Assembly (NCBI GenBank): GCA_947259495.1
Contig: CAMYLV010000007.1
Location: 21,936-85,935 of the forward strand
DNA: 64,000 bases
Source of the DNA: an uncultured Desulfobacterales bacterium
GTDB taxonomy: Bacteria > Desulfobacterota > Desulfobacteria > Desulfobacterales > JAHEIW01
Direction of reading: 5' to 3'
Made by a program: the position numbers and the translations under genes. Below the pieces are notes generated by a model. It did not search any database. It saw only the letters and a list, made by a program, of their open reading frames with translations, and was not told the origin of the DNA. The first letter of the stretch is position 1; the number at the start of each line of letters is the position of its first letter. This document shows, piece by piece, positions 1 to 9,350 of the stretch.

Positions 1-499
1 TAGTAAACTGGTTTCAATCGAAATGATCGAGGCCGTCGGACATCACTATCTGGATGCCTATTTTCGATCCTGCAGCCGGTTGCTCAAGCCAGACGGCATG
101 ATGCTGCTGCAGGCGATTACGATTGCCGATCAACTGTTCGAGCACCACAAGCGCTCGGTTGATTTCATCAAGCGCTATATTTTTCCGGGTAGCTGCATCC
201 CGTCCATTGCTGCCATAACCGCTTCAATCGCCAAGGCGACCGACCTGCGTCTTTTTCATCTGGAAGATATCACACCGCATTATGCCAAAACCCTGGCTTG
301 CTGGCGGGAGCAGTTTTTCGATAACATCGATGATGTCAAAGGGCTTGAATACTCAGAGGCTTTTATTCGCATGTGGGATTATTATTTCAGTTACTGTGAA
401 GCGGGTTTTGCGGAGCGCTATATTGGCGATGTGCAGATGCTGTTTACCAAACCCATGTGCCGACGCGCGTCTTTAATCCCTGATTTAACCACCTGCTAA
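1..499 (+). CDS. Cyclopropane-fatty-acyl-phospholipid synthase, C-terminal part (5' end outside window)
   Basis: The reading frame is open from base 2, so the gene starts upstream of the window; about 165 residues are visible. It reads through SIEMIEAVGHHY and later FPGSCIPS, both typical of the catalytic half of CFA synthase, which uses S-adenosylmethionine to add a methylene group to double bonds of membrane phospholipid acyl chains. The C-terminal stretch with the WREQF and YYFSYCEAGF segments also matches this family. The SAM-binding glycine motif lies outside the window. A 48-residue ORF follows 26 bases downstream, probably in the same operon. A second, shorter CFA-like protein lies at 4637-5668. 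Confidence 0.85.
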   Translation, partial: SKLVSIEMIEAVGHHYLDAYFRSCSRLLKPDGMMLLQAITIADQLFEHHKRSVDFIKRYIFPGSCIPSIAAITASIAKATDLRLFHLEDITPHYAKTLACWREQFFDNIDDVKGLEYSEAFIRMWDYYFSYCEAGFAERYIGDVQMLFTKPMCRRASLIPDLTTC

Positions 500-525
500 A
501 CACCGCTGGAAAGGAGAATTATCGG

Positions 526-672
526 ATGAATGTTTGGGTGCCCATATTACTGTTGTTGATCCTGGTTGAAATCTGGTGGTTTGGTGCTCATTGTATGGCT
601 TATCTGAGCGATATCAGAGACTTATTCACAAAAATGACCCAAAGTACAGAAGGGGCTGCCAGCACAGAATAA
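526..672 (+). CDS. Small membrane protein, 48 aa, downstream of CFA synthase
   Basis: A short ORF starts with ATG at 526, with AAGGAG at 511-516 at ideal spacing. It encodes one strongly hydrophobic N-terminal segment (residues about 4-24, rich in Leu, Ile and Trp) followed by a short polar tail, so it is probably a single-span inner-membrane peptide. It sits 26 bases after the CFA synthase stop. I do not recognise the family. A dedicated ribosome binding site and its place behind a lipid-modifying enzyme suggest a real gene. Confidence 0.6.
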   Translation: MNVWVPILLLLILVEIWWFGAHCMAYLSDIRDLFTKMTQSTEGAASTE

Positions 673-1053
673 TTGGCGTCGACATGTTTTAAGATGTAAC
701 TTTCAGGGCGCTTTGAGGCTCTTAACAAGTGTTATTAGCCTCCATTACGGTGGTGGTTCAGTTTCAGTTAAGTTTACCTCCTTTCCTTAGCTGTGAGAAT
801 GCCGCTGAGCCACCACAATTTTTTCCTCATCCCTTTATTTTAATCCAAGGTTAACTGATACGTTCATTGGGACGCGCTGGACCAGTGATTGTGGTGGATG
901 CTTGCAGAAAAAAAGTTTTTGATGTACAGCAAAACAATGGCTAATCTAAACAACTGTTCACCCGATTATCTGCCAACTTTACTAAATTCATGTGCATAGG
1001 TGATCGGGCCCATACCGTGTTCGGATATTCATCAATCAAAGGAGATTAAACTG
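673..1053. other. Intergenic region with one long inverted repeat
   Basis: No coding region is supported here. There is an inverted repeat whose arms are GTGGTGGTTCAG near 748-759 and CTGAGCCACCAC near 806-817, separated by about 46 bases. It could be a terminator-like or regulatory hairpin for the upstream operon. The UspA ribosome binding site lies at the 3' edge. Confidence 0.4.
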
Positions 1054-1491
1054 ATGGAAATAAAAAAGATCCTATGGCCGACGGATTTTTCTGAAAATGC
1101 GGCCAAGGCATTGCCGGTGGTCACATCCCTATCTGAAAAATATACGGCTGAGATCCATATTCTGTATGTGCTCAAAGACTATCCTGCAGTCGGGGCCTCT
1201 TATGGCTACAATGACCCTGAGGATGTCGAAAAAATGCGGCAATGGGAAAAACAAACCGCTGAGGGTCGGCTGGACGAGATTTGCGAAAAATTCTTAAATG
1301 CCTGCCCGCTCTATTTTCGCCATATCAGTGTTGGTGAGCCGGCTAAAGAGATCCTCAAGTTGATCGAGAATGAAGCCATCGACATGGTCGTCTTAGCAAG
1401 CCGGGGCAGCGAGGCCCATTTTGATTTCGGCAGTGTTGCTGACCGTGTGATCAAGTGCACGTCCATACCCACTTTAATTATACCCGTGTGA
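1054..1491 (+). CDS. Universal stress protein, UspA family
   Basis: Encodes 145 residues with a single Usp domain: an N-terminal beta strand (IKKILWPTDFSENA) and a C-terminal nucleotide-loop region (VLASRGSEAHFDFGSVADRV) like that of ATP-binding Usp proteins. The family helps cells survive starvation and oxidative or metabolic stress; it is cytoplasmic and usually dimeric. I chose ATG 1054 because AAAGGAG at 1038-1044 is correctly spaced; an in-frame ATG at 1000 lacks a good site. It ends 35 bases before the convergent serB gene. Confidence 0.9.
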   Translation: MEIKKILWPTDFSENAAKALPVVTSLSEKYTAEIHILYVLKDYPAVGASYGYNDPEDVEKMRQWEKQTAEGRLDEICEKFLNACPLYFRHISVGEPAKEILKLIENEAIDMVVLASRGSEAHFDFGSVADRVIKCTSIPTLIIPV

Positions 1492-1526
1492 CAGAGCAGT
1501 AGATGCAAAATTAGGTTGGCTAAATT

Positions 1527-2729
1527 TTATATTGTTTGGCATGACATGGCCTCGTCGATGTCTTCTTCATTGATCCCCAGCAGGTGGAAGATGTGGCCAA
1601 ATTTGGCTTTGGACAACGACACATTGGCAACGCGGTCCAATCCTTTTTTAGCATTGTAAGCAATTCCCAGACCGGCCTGGCTGAGCATCAGGGCGTCATT
1701 GGCCCCGTCTCCAACGGCAACCACCTGGTCTAATGGAATCCCAGCGTCGCAGGATATCTGGTTGATGACACGCGCTTTTTCAGCTGCATCGACAATCTTT
1801 CCGGTTACTTTTCCGGTCAAAAATCCTTTTTTAATCTCCAACTGGTTTGAATGGGCAAAATCCAGGTTAAATTTTTCCTTGAGATGATCGGCAAAAATAT
1901 TAAACCCTCCCGAAACAATGCCCACCTGATATCCGAGCCACTTGAGGGTTGTCAGCAGTTCTTCTGCGCCGCCGGAAAGATTTATATGATCCCGGATATC
2001 GATTAATTCATCCACTGCCAGCCCCTTCAGCATAGCAACTCGCTGCCGTAAGGACTCTTCAAAATCGAAATCACCTCTCATCGCCTTGTCGGTAATTCGG
2101 GCAACCTCTCTGTGTACACCCGCTCTGCGGGCCATCTCATCAATGCCTTCCATGTCCACAAGGGTGCTGTCCATATCAAAGCACACCATGCGCTTGTTTT
2201 TTCGATGAGCGCTCAGGGTTTGAAATGACAGGTCGACATGGAGTTCGCGCCCCTTGGCCATAATCCGGCTCTTCATACGATTTAAATCTGCCGCCGCAAG
2301 GACATTTAAAATCATCTCAAAAGATCGGGCACCATGATGGGTTTCACTGGATATCATTTCAATGTTGGCATTTTCCTCCGCCACAATTCCGGACAGGTCC
2401 GCGATGAAGCGGGTATCTCCGAAGTGAGTAAGGATGATGAGTTGCCGGCGACCGATCTCTTCAACACGTTCCGGTGAGACCAGCTGGAAATTGAGGGTCA
2501 GATTCATTTTGCTGGCTTTGAATAGAAGATCCTTTATGACACTATCCTGAGAGTCAGACGTCTGGCTTGATTTTAGCAGCAAATGCAGCCCCAGCGTGTT
2601 CTGTAAGGAAACCTGTTCGATGTCCACAATTTCAATTTTGTGATCAAAAAGAACTTTTGCAAATACAGCTAAAATGCCGGGACGATCCGGTCCGGAAACG
2701 CTCACCATCAGTAATTTGCCGTCTTCCAC
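1527..2729 (-). CDS. serB: Phosphoserine phosphatase with N-terminal ACT domains, copy 1
   Basis: Encodes 400 residues. Two ACT domains (about 5-80 and 95-170) precede a HAD-type phosphatase domain. The catalytic DMDST motif is at 185-189, followed by the glutamate of MEGIDEMA that gives phosphoserine specificity; SGGF and the VGDGAND motif complete the active site. It performs the last step of serine synthesis, phosphoserine to serine, in the cytoplasm; the ACT domains probably bind amino acids. The start is GTG at 2729 with AAAGGG seven bases upstream. A second protein of the same architecture is at 16627-17841, so one copy may be specialised. Confidence 0.93.
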   Translation of the reverse strand: MEDGKLLMVSVSGPDRPGILAVFAKVLFDHKIEIVDIEQVSLQNTLGLHLLLKSSQTSDSQDSVIKDLLFKASKMNLTLNFQLVSPERVEEIGRRQLIILTHFGDTRFIADLSGIVAEENANIEMISSETHHGARSFEMILNVLAAADLNRMKSRIMAKGRELHVDLSFQTLSAHRKNKRMVCFDMDSTLVDMEGIDEMARRAGVHREVARITDKAMRGDFDFEESLRQRVAMLKGLAVDELIDIRDHINLSGGAEELLTTLKWLGYQVGIVSGGFNIFADHLKEKFNLDFAHSNQLEIKKGFLTGKVTGKIVDAAEKARVINQISCDAGIPLDQVVAVGDGANDALMLSQAGLGIAYNAKKGLDRVANVSLSKAKFGHIFHLLGINEEDIDEAMSCQTI

Positions 2730-3013
2730 AGTCTAACCCTTTCATAAGATTTGCACGGGAATATCTACGCAAGATACGCTTCGCGTTCGTTTATAGAAAA
2801 AGACCCAATGCCGCAAAAAGCAGTCGTTTGATATTATGACAATCAATGATTAGTGTTAATTAGCTTAAATTATAAAGTCAAGCAAACCCATCAGAGATTA
2901 TTTACGATAAAACCATTGCACTCCCGAAATTTAATTTGACTCTGCCAACAGCCTTTGTTGGTACGCCTGGGTGCTCAGCGTCAACCGATCGAATGAAATT
3001 AAACAGGGGAATC

Positions 3014-3451
3014 ATGTTTTTCAGCCACCGCCCAATCGTTTTTTGCATCTTGTTCGGCGTATCGCATGTTGCAGCCGGTACGACTGCTATGCCCGCTAAA
3101 CTTTCGTCCTGTCCGGATTCGCCCAACTGCGTTTCTTCACTGAGCAATAATAAAAAGCATTTCATCGAGCCTTTTAAATATACAGGTAGCTTCGAAGATG
3201 CCAGGCAAAAACTTATCAATATTCTGGAAAATACCCGGCGCGCGCGCCGGGTAACAATCGAAAGAGATCATATTCAGGTTGAATTTCGCTCATTGATTTT
3301 TCGGTTTGTCGATGATGTCGAATTTTACTTTCCAGCTGATGAATCTATCATCCATGTGAAATCTGCATCGCGGTCAGGCTATTACGATTTTGGCGCCAAC
3401 CGCCGGCGGGTGGAGCACTTACGCGCGGCATTTCAGAATCGGGTAAGATAA
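3014..3451 (+). CDS. DUF1499 family protein, exported
   Basis: Encodes about 145 residues from ATG 3014, which has AGGGGA at 3005-3010; in-frame ATGs at 2936 and 2993 are less well placed. An N-terminal hydrophobic signal (about residues 4-22) is followed by CPDSPNCVSS, the hallmark start of DUF1499, and by FVDDVEFYFP and SRSGYYDFGANRRRV, also typical. The function of DUF1499 is unknown. It lies 51 bases upstream of a DUF2177 membrane protein, in a lipid-related neighbourhood. Confidence 0.83.
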   Translation: MFFSHRPIVFCILFGVSHVAAGTTAMPAKLSSCPDSPNCVSSLSNNKKHFIEPFKYTGSFEDARQKLINILENTRRARRVTIERDHIQVEFRSLIFRFVDDVEFYFPADESIIHVKSASRSGYYDFGANRRRVEHLRAAFQNRVR

Positions 3452-3502
3452 TCATCCGCCAGGACACGGGGCTATTAAAAAGACTCATCAAGCGAGGCCC
3501 AT

Positions 3503-3910
3503 ATGAACGTTGCATATTATTTAAAGCTTTACGCTCTGACCGTACCTGTCTTTTTCATTGTCGACTTGATTTGGTTGGGAGTTGTGGCCAAAGGGTTTTA
3601 TCAGAAAAATCTAAACCATATTCTCAGTCCGCAAGTTAACTGGTCGGCTGCCATCATTTTTTATTTAATCTACATTGCCGGAATTCTCATTTTTGCCGTT
3701 GTGCCTGCAGTGGCGAAAGATTCATTGCGACACGCTGTGTTGTATGGGGCGTTGTTCGGATTTTTTACGTATATGACCTATGAGCTAACTAATTTAGCCT
3801 TGCTCAAAGATTGGCCGCTCAATATTGTGTTCGTCGATATTCTCTGGGGAGTGGTTCTGTGCTCCGTTGTCGCATCAATCGGATTCTATACAGCCAGGTG
3901 GCTGGCTTAA
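3503..3910 (+). CDS. DUF2177 family integral membrane protein
   Basis: Encodes 135 residues with four clear hydrophobic segments (about 7-27, 47-68, 77-97, 107-130). The VDLIWLGVVAKGFY and MTYELTNLALLKDWP segments match DUF2177 as I know it. Function is unknown, but this family recurs beside CFA synthase, DUF1295, chalcone-isomerase-like and lipocalin genes, all of which occur in this window, so a role in membrane-lipid modification or stress is inferred. A GAGG precedes the ATG. Confidence 0.85.
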   Translation: MNVAYYLKLYALTVPVFFIVDLIWLGVVAKGFYQKNLNHILSPQVNWSAAIIFYLIYIAGILIFAVVPAVAKDSLRHAVLYGALFGFFTYMTYELTNLALLKDWPLNIVFVDILWGVVLCSVVASIGFYTARWLA

Positions 3911-4088
3911 TTTGGGTAGCAATTTCATATATTGAACCTGCAAAAGTCGCACATATATACGCCTCCTTACGGTGCAACCCGAATGATTTCCTAATCAATA
4001 CAGCCTAGCTATTGACACTGACTTCAGGGTGATTAATTTTTAGACAAAATTAAGACAAAGTTTAAAAATTTCCTAAGTTTTCAGGTAA

Positions 4089-4613
4089 ATGATCATTAGG
4101 AAGACAACCTGTGAAAAAGATCTTAAACTTACAAAAAGTCATCAAATGATTGCTAAGGTTAAGTTAAAACTACTGAATCTGATAAAGTCAATGCTCAAAG
4201 AGGGCATGAGTCTGAAAAAAATATCTTTTTGCCTTGCGCTGGGGATTGCGCTGGGTATTTTTCCGGTTCTGGGCATGACGACTTTGCTGTGCACGATTGC
4301 CGCCTTTGCTTTGCGCCTGAATATGCCGGCTATTCAGATTGTTAATTATACGGTTTATCCATTGCAACTCATTCTGCTGGCCCCATTTTACGGTTCGGGG
4401 AGCTGGCTATTCAAACAACAGGGCGGGCACACGATCAGCGGTAATTTGATCGACTTATTCCAAAATGATTTCTGGGGCAGTTTGGCCAGTCTCTGGGATT
4501 TAACGCTTTATGCGGTTTTTACATGGTTAATTGTCAGCCCAATCCTTGTCCTGCTATTGTACTGCGTTCTAAAACCAGTGTTAGGCACTTTACCTGCTTT
4601 TCGCGGCCGGTGA
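4089..4613 (+). CDS. DUF2062 family membrane protein
   Basis: Encodes 174 residues. The region SFCLALGIALGIFPVLGMTT (about 46-65) is the characteristic DUF2062 signature, followed by further hydrophobic segments at about 66-80, 85-105 and 138-165. The family is an uncharacterised inner-membrane protein group. Start choice is uncertain: ATG 4089 has only weak upstream purines and ATG 4146 is an alternative. It is convergent with the CFA-like gene at 4637. Confidence 0.8.
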   Translation: MIIRKTTCEKDLKLTKSHQMIAKVKLKLLNLIKSMLKEGMSLKKISFCLALGIALGIFPVLGMTTLLCTIAAFALRLNMPAIQIVNYTVYPLQLILLAPFYGSGSWLFKQQGGHTISGNLIDLFQNDFWGSLASLWDLTLYAVFTWLIVSPILVLLLYCVLKPVLGTLPAFRGR

Positions 4614-4636
4614 ATACCAAAAATAAATTACCTGCA

Positions 4637-5668
4637 TCAACCCCTTTTTTTCAGCCGGTAATGGGAAACCAGCCACTCCTGGCCTTTTCGATAGCCCCAG
4701 AGTTCGGCGCAAGCCATAAAAAATATCCGCCAGCGCTGCAGCCAGCAGCGTGCATTTTCAGCCCCATAGGTATCCTTTAAAATCGGCAAGATCTCTTCTC
4801 GACGGTCATCCAGATTAGTCAGCCAGGCTTCAGCCGTCTTGCTATAATGGGTACCGTTTACCCGCCAATGAGCCTCTACCACCAGCTGATCCTGCAGATA
4901 CAGCAGCAAATCATCCGATGCCATCATGCCTCCGGTGAAAAAGTGAGTGCCCATCCAGTTGTCCTCATATTCCTCGAAAGTGTAGGCAAATCTGCGGTGC
5001 GTGAAAATATGAATAAAACATTTTCCGGCCGGAAGCAGCCAGCCGTCAATCCGCCCAAGAAGCTCCGGCCAGTTGCGCATGTGCTCAAACATTTCAACCG
5101 AAACGATGCGATCAAATTTTAAATCGATTCCAAAATCATTCATATCAGCGGTGACAACTTTTAGATTGCTCAGACCTCGCTTTTTACAAACGGCTCTGAT
5201 GTATTCTCCCTGCGGTTTGGAATTGGAAACGGTGATGATATAACTGGCGGGAAATTTTTCAGCCATCCATAATGAAAGCGATCCCCAGCCACAACCCAAT
5301 TCCAGAATATTCATCCCATCAGCCAGCTGGGCGCGCTCAACGCTGATGGCCAGCATCCGCGCTTCGGCTTCATCCAGTGTTGACGTATCGGCATCCCAGA
5401 AACAGCCGCTGTATTTTAGATGACGGCCCAATACCAGGTTGAAGAAGGCCGGTGGAACTTCATAGTGCTGTTCTTTGGGTTTTTCGATTTGAACAGCGAT
5501 GGGGCTTCGCCGCATATCATCAATAAATTTCGCCAATGTGGCTCGCTGGGCTTCGATATCCCCTTTGTCTTCCATTTGCAAACGTTCTTTATCCAGCATC
5601 CGAATGCCGTGACGAATCAAGGCATCCGGCAGCCATCCACGCTCAGCCAGTTCGGTCAATAATCTCAT
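4637..5668 (-). CDS. CFA-synthase-like SAM-dependent methyltransferase
   Basis: Encodes 343 residues. [10 protein letters not shown] and [10 protein letters not shown] precede the SAM-binding motif [20 protein letters not shown] (about 125-145), and [13 protein letters not shown] is the post-motif region. The protein is shorter than true CFA synthase and resembles the plant coclaurine N-methyltransferase/CFA-like group found alongside CFA genes in bacteria. The substrate is not known, but an unsaturated acyl chain is plausible. Its start overlaps the DUF1295 stop by four bases (ATGA), so the two are translationally coupled. Confidence 0.87.
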   Translation of the reverse strand: MRLLTELAERGWLPDALIRHGIRMLDKERLQMEDKGDIEAQRATLAKFIDDMRRSPIAVQIEKPKEQHYEVPPAFFNLVLGRHLKYSGCFWDADTSTLDEAEARMLAISVERAQLADGMNILELGCGWGSLSLWMAEKFPASYIITVSNSKPQGEYIRAVCKKRGLSNLKVVTADMNDFGIDLKFDRIVSVEMFEHMRNWPELLGRIDGWLLPAGKCFIHIFTHRRFAYTFEEYEDNWMGTHFFTGGMMASDDLLLYLQDQLVVEAHWRVNGTHYSKTAEAWLTNLDDRREEILPILKDTYGAENARCWLQRWRIFFMACAELWGYRKGQEWLVSHYRLKKRG

Positions 5669-6459
5669 AGGTTTTCCTTTTTAGGAAACCACGGGATAAA
5701 GGCCGGTGTGCGTCGAATATATTCACGGTATCCCGGCCGGCTATCGACAATGGTTTTTTCCATCAAGGGGATACCGGTCATCTTCAGCAAGACCGCGGTA
5801 ATTATAAATGGACTGATAATCGTCCACCAGCTGTGTGCTGTGGACAACGCAATTAAGAAAATCCCCCACCAAATTAAACATTCACCAAAGTAATTGGGGT
5901 GCCGCGAGTAGGCCCATAGTCCACGGTCCATCACCTTGCCCTTGTTGGCGGGATCGGACTTAAAGCGCGCCAGCTGCCAGTCGCTGATGGATTCAAATAA
6001 AAATCCGATCATCCAGATGATGAGTCCCGCAAAATCAAGCCGGGTAAAATGCGCCGGCATCCGTGACACCTGACCATACTGGATGGTCAGCGCGATCACC
6101 CACATAAACAGGGCCTGCAGCAAAAAAACCTTAAACAGACTGATGATCCAGAAGCGGTTGCCGCCGGCCTGGCGCCAGCCGCCGTAGCGAGGATCCTCAC
6201 CCTTGCCCCAGTTGCGCCAGGATAGATGCGCGCTCAGCCGCAACCCCCAGACGGTGGTGAGCACCACAATCAACACCTTGCGCCCGGTGTAACCCTCCGT
6301 GAGGCCAAAGGTTATCCAGGCAATCAGGACAAATCCCATCCCCCAGAGACTGTCAACAAGGGTTACATTTTTATAAACCAGACTGATCAACCAGCCGCAG
6401 AACATCATGCCTGTCACGGCAGCCAGATTCAAGCCCAGGACCACAAACAAATTTTCCAT
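5665..6459 (-). CDS. DUF1295 family, steroid-5-alpha-reductase-like membrane protein
   Basis: Encodes 264 residues with about six to seven hydrophobic segments. The C-terminal half has the conserved [15 protein letters not shown] and [17 protein letters not shown] regions shared with DUF1295 and isoprenylcysteine methyltransferase/steroid reductase proteins. It is probably an NADPH-dependent inner-membrane reductase, but the substrate is unknown. It overlaps the downstream CFA-like gene by four bases and follows the transporter gene by 28 bases, indicating one operon. Confidence 0.87.
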   Translation of the reverse strand: MENLFVVLGLNLAAVTGMMFCGWLISLVYKNVTLVDSLWGMGFVLIAWITFGLTEGYTGRKVLIVVLTTVWGLRLSAHLSWRNWGKGEDPRYGGWRQAGGNRFWIISLFKVFLLQALFMWVIALTIQYGQVSRMPAHFTRLDFAGLIIWMIGFLFESISDWQLARFKSDPANKGKVMDRGLWAYSRHPNYFGECLIWWGIFLIALSTAHSWWTIISPFIITAVLLKMTGIPLMEKTIVDSRPGYREYIRRTPAFIPWFPKKENL

Positions 6460-6487
6460 TTGAATCGCTCCGGATATTCGGTTTTTG

Positions 6488-7891
6488 CTAAACGATCATT
6501 CGATCCGGCCTTAACGGATCTACCACCGGCCGCCCAGCCGCGCGCTCGGCAATAGCGGTGCGAATTTGCGCATGTAGCCGACTGCTGATGGGATATGCCA
6601 GAATGATTATAATGGCGAGGATATTGCAAACCGAGGGCACCAGCGCGTACAACGTCCGCAAAGTCAGTTGTACCTGTTCGGTTTGGGCAACATTCGGGGT
6701 GTAACCCGCCAGGCCGAGAATGGACAATCCCGCACCTACGCCGATGGCCGCGGCAAATTTTTTGGCAATGGACCACAGACCGATGTATTGTCCCTCCCGT
6801 CTTTGACCGGTCAGCAGTTCATCGTAATCAATCACATCCGCCTGGATGGCAGATGGCAATGCCAGGGTGGCGCCAAAGCCGATGCCGGATATAATGACTA
6901 ATATTCCATAAATGTGGGCATCACCGGGGCCCAGAAAAAAAACACCAATAAATGCGCCGGTATTAACAACCATGGAGATCAGCCAGGCCGCCTTTTTGCC
7001 GATGCGGCCTGAAAGCATGATCCACCCGGGTAAAAAAATGATACCGGTTATAAAATACAGCAGCAGGAAGGTATCGGCCAGTTGCGACTGCAAAACATAT
7101 TCGACGTAAAAGAGAATTAAAGTTGCCGGCAAGTTGCTGCCAATGGCGGCGATGGTATAAGATATGATAAGAATGATAAAAGGCCGATTGCGGGTCACGT
7201 AGCGCAATCCCATCCATATGCCGGTTGGATTCAGGACCTTTGCTGATTGCTTTTCTTTTATGGCCGCAACACACCACCAGCAGGAACCGAGCAAAATTGG
7301 CGCGTACAGAACCGCAATCCAGAAAAATTTGGCGCGTTCACCTTCAGCATCCGACGTCAGGTTAAAGGCCCATTCAACAATCGCCGGCGAGCTGGCGGCC
7401 ATCAGGGTGCCGGCGATGAGAAATCCGTCGCGCATACCAAAAAGCGCCGTGCGTTCGTGATAGTCAAAGGTGATTTCAGGCCCCAGAGACTCAAACGGAA
7501 CCACCACCGCTGTCCAAAATAGAAACAGCGCGTAAATACAGATACCAAACCACCAGGTTTCAAAATAAGCAGATGCCTGTGGTGGGTTAAACAGTAAATA
7601 CATGCTCAAAACGACAAATAACGATCCGATGCCAATATACGGACGGCGTCGGCCGAAGCGTGATCGGGTTAGATCTGAGATGTATCCGATTGCAGGATCG
7701 GTAACGGCATCAAATATTCGCACGCTGAATAAAATGGTGCCCAAAACAGCGATATTGATACCGACAACATCGGTATAAAATTTGGGGATATAGACGTAAA
7801 CCGGTATGCCGACAACCGCCAGGGCAAATGCCGGGGCTGAATACGCAATTTTTTTACGCAATGCAATACGGTCGGGATGCCGCGTTTTCAC
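6488..7891 (-). CDS. GPH/MelB-type MFS cation symporter
   Basis: Encodes about 467 residues with roughly 12 hydrophobic segments. The cytoplasmic motif FDAVTDPAIGYISDLTRSRF followed by GRRRPYI is the signature of the glycoside-pentoside-hexuronide/cation symporter family. The best start is GTG 7891, whose first base is the last base of the TAG stop of the chalcone-isomerase-like gene; an in-frame ATG at 7948 would overlap that gene by 58 bases. GPH proteins in CFA-type operons are not known sugar transporters; a lipid or lipid-precursor substrate is possible but unproven. Confidence 0.85.
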   Translation of the reverse strand: MKTRHPDRIALRKKIAYSAPAFALAVVGIPVYVYIPKFYTDVVGINIAVLGTILFSVRIFDAVTDPAIGYISDLTRSRFGRRRPYIGIGSLFVVLSMYLLFNPPQASAYFETWWFGICIYALFLFWTAVVVPFESLGPEITFDYHERTALFGMRDGFLIAGTLMAASSPAIVEWAFNLTSDAEGERAKFFWIAVLYAPILLGSCWWCVAAIKEKQSAKVLNPTGIWMGLRYVTRNRPFIILIISYTIAAIGSNLPATLILFYVEYVLQSQLADTFLLLYFITGIIFLPGWIMLSGRIGKKAAWLISMVVNTGAFIGVFFLGPGDAHIYGILVIISGIGFGATLALPSAIQADVIDYDELLTGQRREGQYIGLWSIAKKFAAAIGVGAGLSILGLAGYTPNVAQTEQVQLTLRTLYALVPSVCNILAIIIILAYPISSRLHAQIRTAIAERAAGRPVVDPLRPDRMIV

Positions 7892-8469
7892 TATAAATCC
7901 AGGAGTTCTTTTTTCATAGAATCGCTGATGGGCTTGGGCCCCAGCCATATGGAAAACAGGGCAGCCGCAAAGTCAGCGCCTTCGATAATACCCTTGGGCT
8001 CGCCGTTTAATGCCAACTCCGTCCCCTTACCGGGGATATACGTCAACGCATACCGATCGCCAGGCTGAACATCCTGGTACAGGGAGTTGTGGTATTCAAT
8101 ATGCGGTTTCAGCCGCTCATAGGTCTGCGGATCCACATTTTCAGATATTTTTTTATTGGTGGCCGGACCAAATTCATCGCCCGCAAATGATCTAAAATAT
8201 TCAACCTCCAAGCGCTTGGGTACATCCGAAAGCGCCAATTTAGACGGACAATCCGCCGGCAGGTATAAGGCGCCAACGTATACTTTTGCAAAAACCATCA
8301 CTCGTAAAAGTCCGGTGCCTCTTAATTCCAACGACGTGTCCTGTATCGTATAGCGATCATCAAAATCAACCCCCTCAATTTCTGCTGCCTCGATCCGGGG
8401 TAAAATGAAAAGCATCGCGATCAACACAGAAAATGGGATCAAAGATAGATTTTTTTTTATGGTCATCAT
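7891..8469 (-). CDS. Chalcone-isomerase-like protein, periplasmic
   Basis: Encodes about 192 residues from the ATG pair at 8469/8466, preceded by AAAGGAC. A signal peptide (about 5-27, ending near IEAAEIEG) is followed by the chalcone-isomerase-like fold signature: LRGTGLLRVMVFAKVYVGALYLP and LEVEYFRSFAGDEF. Bacterial members of this family (Chalcone_3) lack proven isomerase activity and probably bind fatty acids. The stop overlaps the GTG of the transporter gene. The 5' leader is formed by a repeat-A copy (8479-8580), which ends only nine bases upstream of the ATG. Confidence 0.85.
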   Translation of the reverse strand: MMTIKKNLSLIPFSVLIAMLFILPRIEAAEIEGVDFDDRYTIQDTSLELRGTGLLRVMVFAKVYVGALYLPADCPSKLALSDVPKRLEVEYFRSFAGDEFGPATNKKISENVDPQTYERLKPHIEYHNSLYQDVQPGDRYALTYIPGKGTELALNGEPKGIIEGADFAAALFSIWLGPKPISDSMKKELLDL

Positions 8470-8478
8470 ATTGTCCTT

Positions 8479-8580
8479 TATATCGCTTATCATAATAGTG
8501 TTCCGATATACGGAAGTGGGCATAAGTGGTTGTAGAAAAAAACGTTGGAATTGCGGAACGTTTTTTTGACAACCACTATA
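8479..8580 (-). repeat. Repeat A copy 1 (102 bp double hairpin)
   Basis: Read on the minus strand this begins TATAGTGGTTGTC at 8580 and ends GCGATATAA at 8479. The first hairpin pairs GGTTGTCAAAAAAACGTT with AACGTTTTTTTCTACAACC; a second, shorter hairpin pairs TTCCG with CGGAA. It forms the 5' leader of the chalcone-isomerase-like gene. Other copies are at 13971, 29900, 53046 and 55220, with partial copies at 18825 and 45103. Confidence 0.85.
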
Positions 8581-8786
8581 GATCTGACGTTCCTGTAATC
8601 TTTGCTCATGCAAAAATTTAGGCTAAACACGCTACATTGTGGCCTCAGCTTACTTTGAAACCTAATGCAGAATCACCTGATGACAAGTGGATTACGCATC
8701 CTCATAAACCATTGCAACCGGGGGCATTCGGCAGATGCCTGGAAAGTTTAAAGTTTGAGCAGACGTTCAGGGAGGGTTAAAAAACC

Positions 8787-9314
8787 CTATTTTACTTGCT
8801 GCGGGACTTTGCGTAGCTTACTGAGGTCGTAACCTTGCGCTTTGAGAAAATCTAAAATGCGATTATAGTCCTCTTCCGACATAGCGGGTTTGCGGGCCAT
8901 GATCCAGACATAGTCCCTTTTGGTGCGGCCAATCACGGTTTGTGAGTAATCTTCAGTCAGATAGATGATACGGTACTCGGCTTTAAACGGCCAGAAAAAC
9001 TGCATCCCCCAGACGGCATTGGATTGCTTATCCCGGATGAATCCCCGTGGCCGATAGGTTTTGAGTGGGCCCTCAAATGCCCCCTTGTTAAACGTGAAGG
9101 TTGTCTCTATGGTTCCATCTTCAGCAAGACGGTAGGACTCAATGGCGTTATAAGCTTCTTTTTCAATAGAGGTAGGGATACTCGCAATGACGTACCAGTC
9201 CCCCATGAATTGCTCGATGTTTACAGCGTCAACCGTATGAATCGGCGACCCGGTCGTACAGGCCGAAATCGAAAAAACAATCATCAACAAATGTATTCTT
9301 TTAAGATTTTGCAT
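8787..9314 (-). CDS. blc: Lipocalin family lipoprotein (Blc-like)
   Basis: Encodes about 175 residues. A signal sequence ends in the lipobox SISAC, so the mature protein is probably lipid-anchored in the outer membrane. FMGDWYVIASIP is the conserved lipocalin GxW region, followed by IETTFTFNKG, GRTKRDYVWIMARKP and the C-terminal helix. Bacterial lipocalins bind fatty acids or lysophospholipids and respond to envelope stress. ATG 9314 is preferred; the GTG at 9317 directly before it is an alternative. It fits the lipid-modification cluster. Confidence 0.9.
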   Translation of the reverse strand: MQNLKRIHLLMIVFSISACTTGSPIHTVDAVNIEQFMGDWYVIASIPTSIEKEAYNAIESYRLAEDGTIETTFTFNKGAFEGPLKTYRPRGFIRDKQSNAVWGMQFFWPFKAEYRIIYLTEDYSQTVIGRTKRDYVWIMARKPAMSEEDYNRILDFLKAQGYDLSKLRKVPQQVK

Positions 9315-9350
9315 CACAATCGTATCGTTAAAGCGGCAGTTAAGCTAAGC

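Noticed and set aside
2936..3013. Upstream extension of the DUF1499 gene to ATG 2936
   Set aside because: The extension is not family-like and ATG 3014 has a better ribosome binding site and signal peptide.
6226..6555. Long open frames antisense to the DUF1295 and transporter genes
   Set aside because: Such antisense frames recur opposite many genes here and follow from the codon usage of the real genes; none has supporting features.
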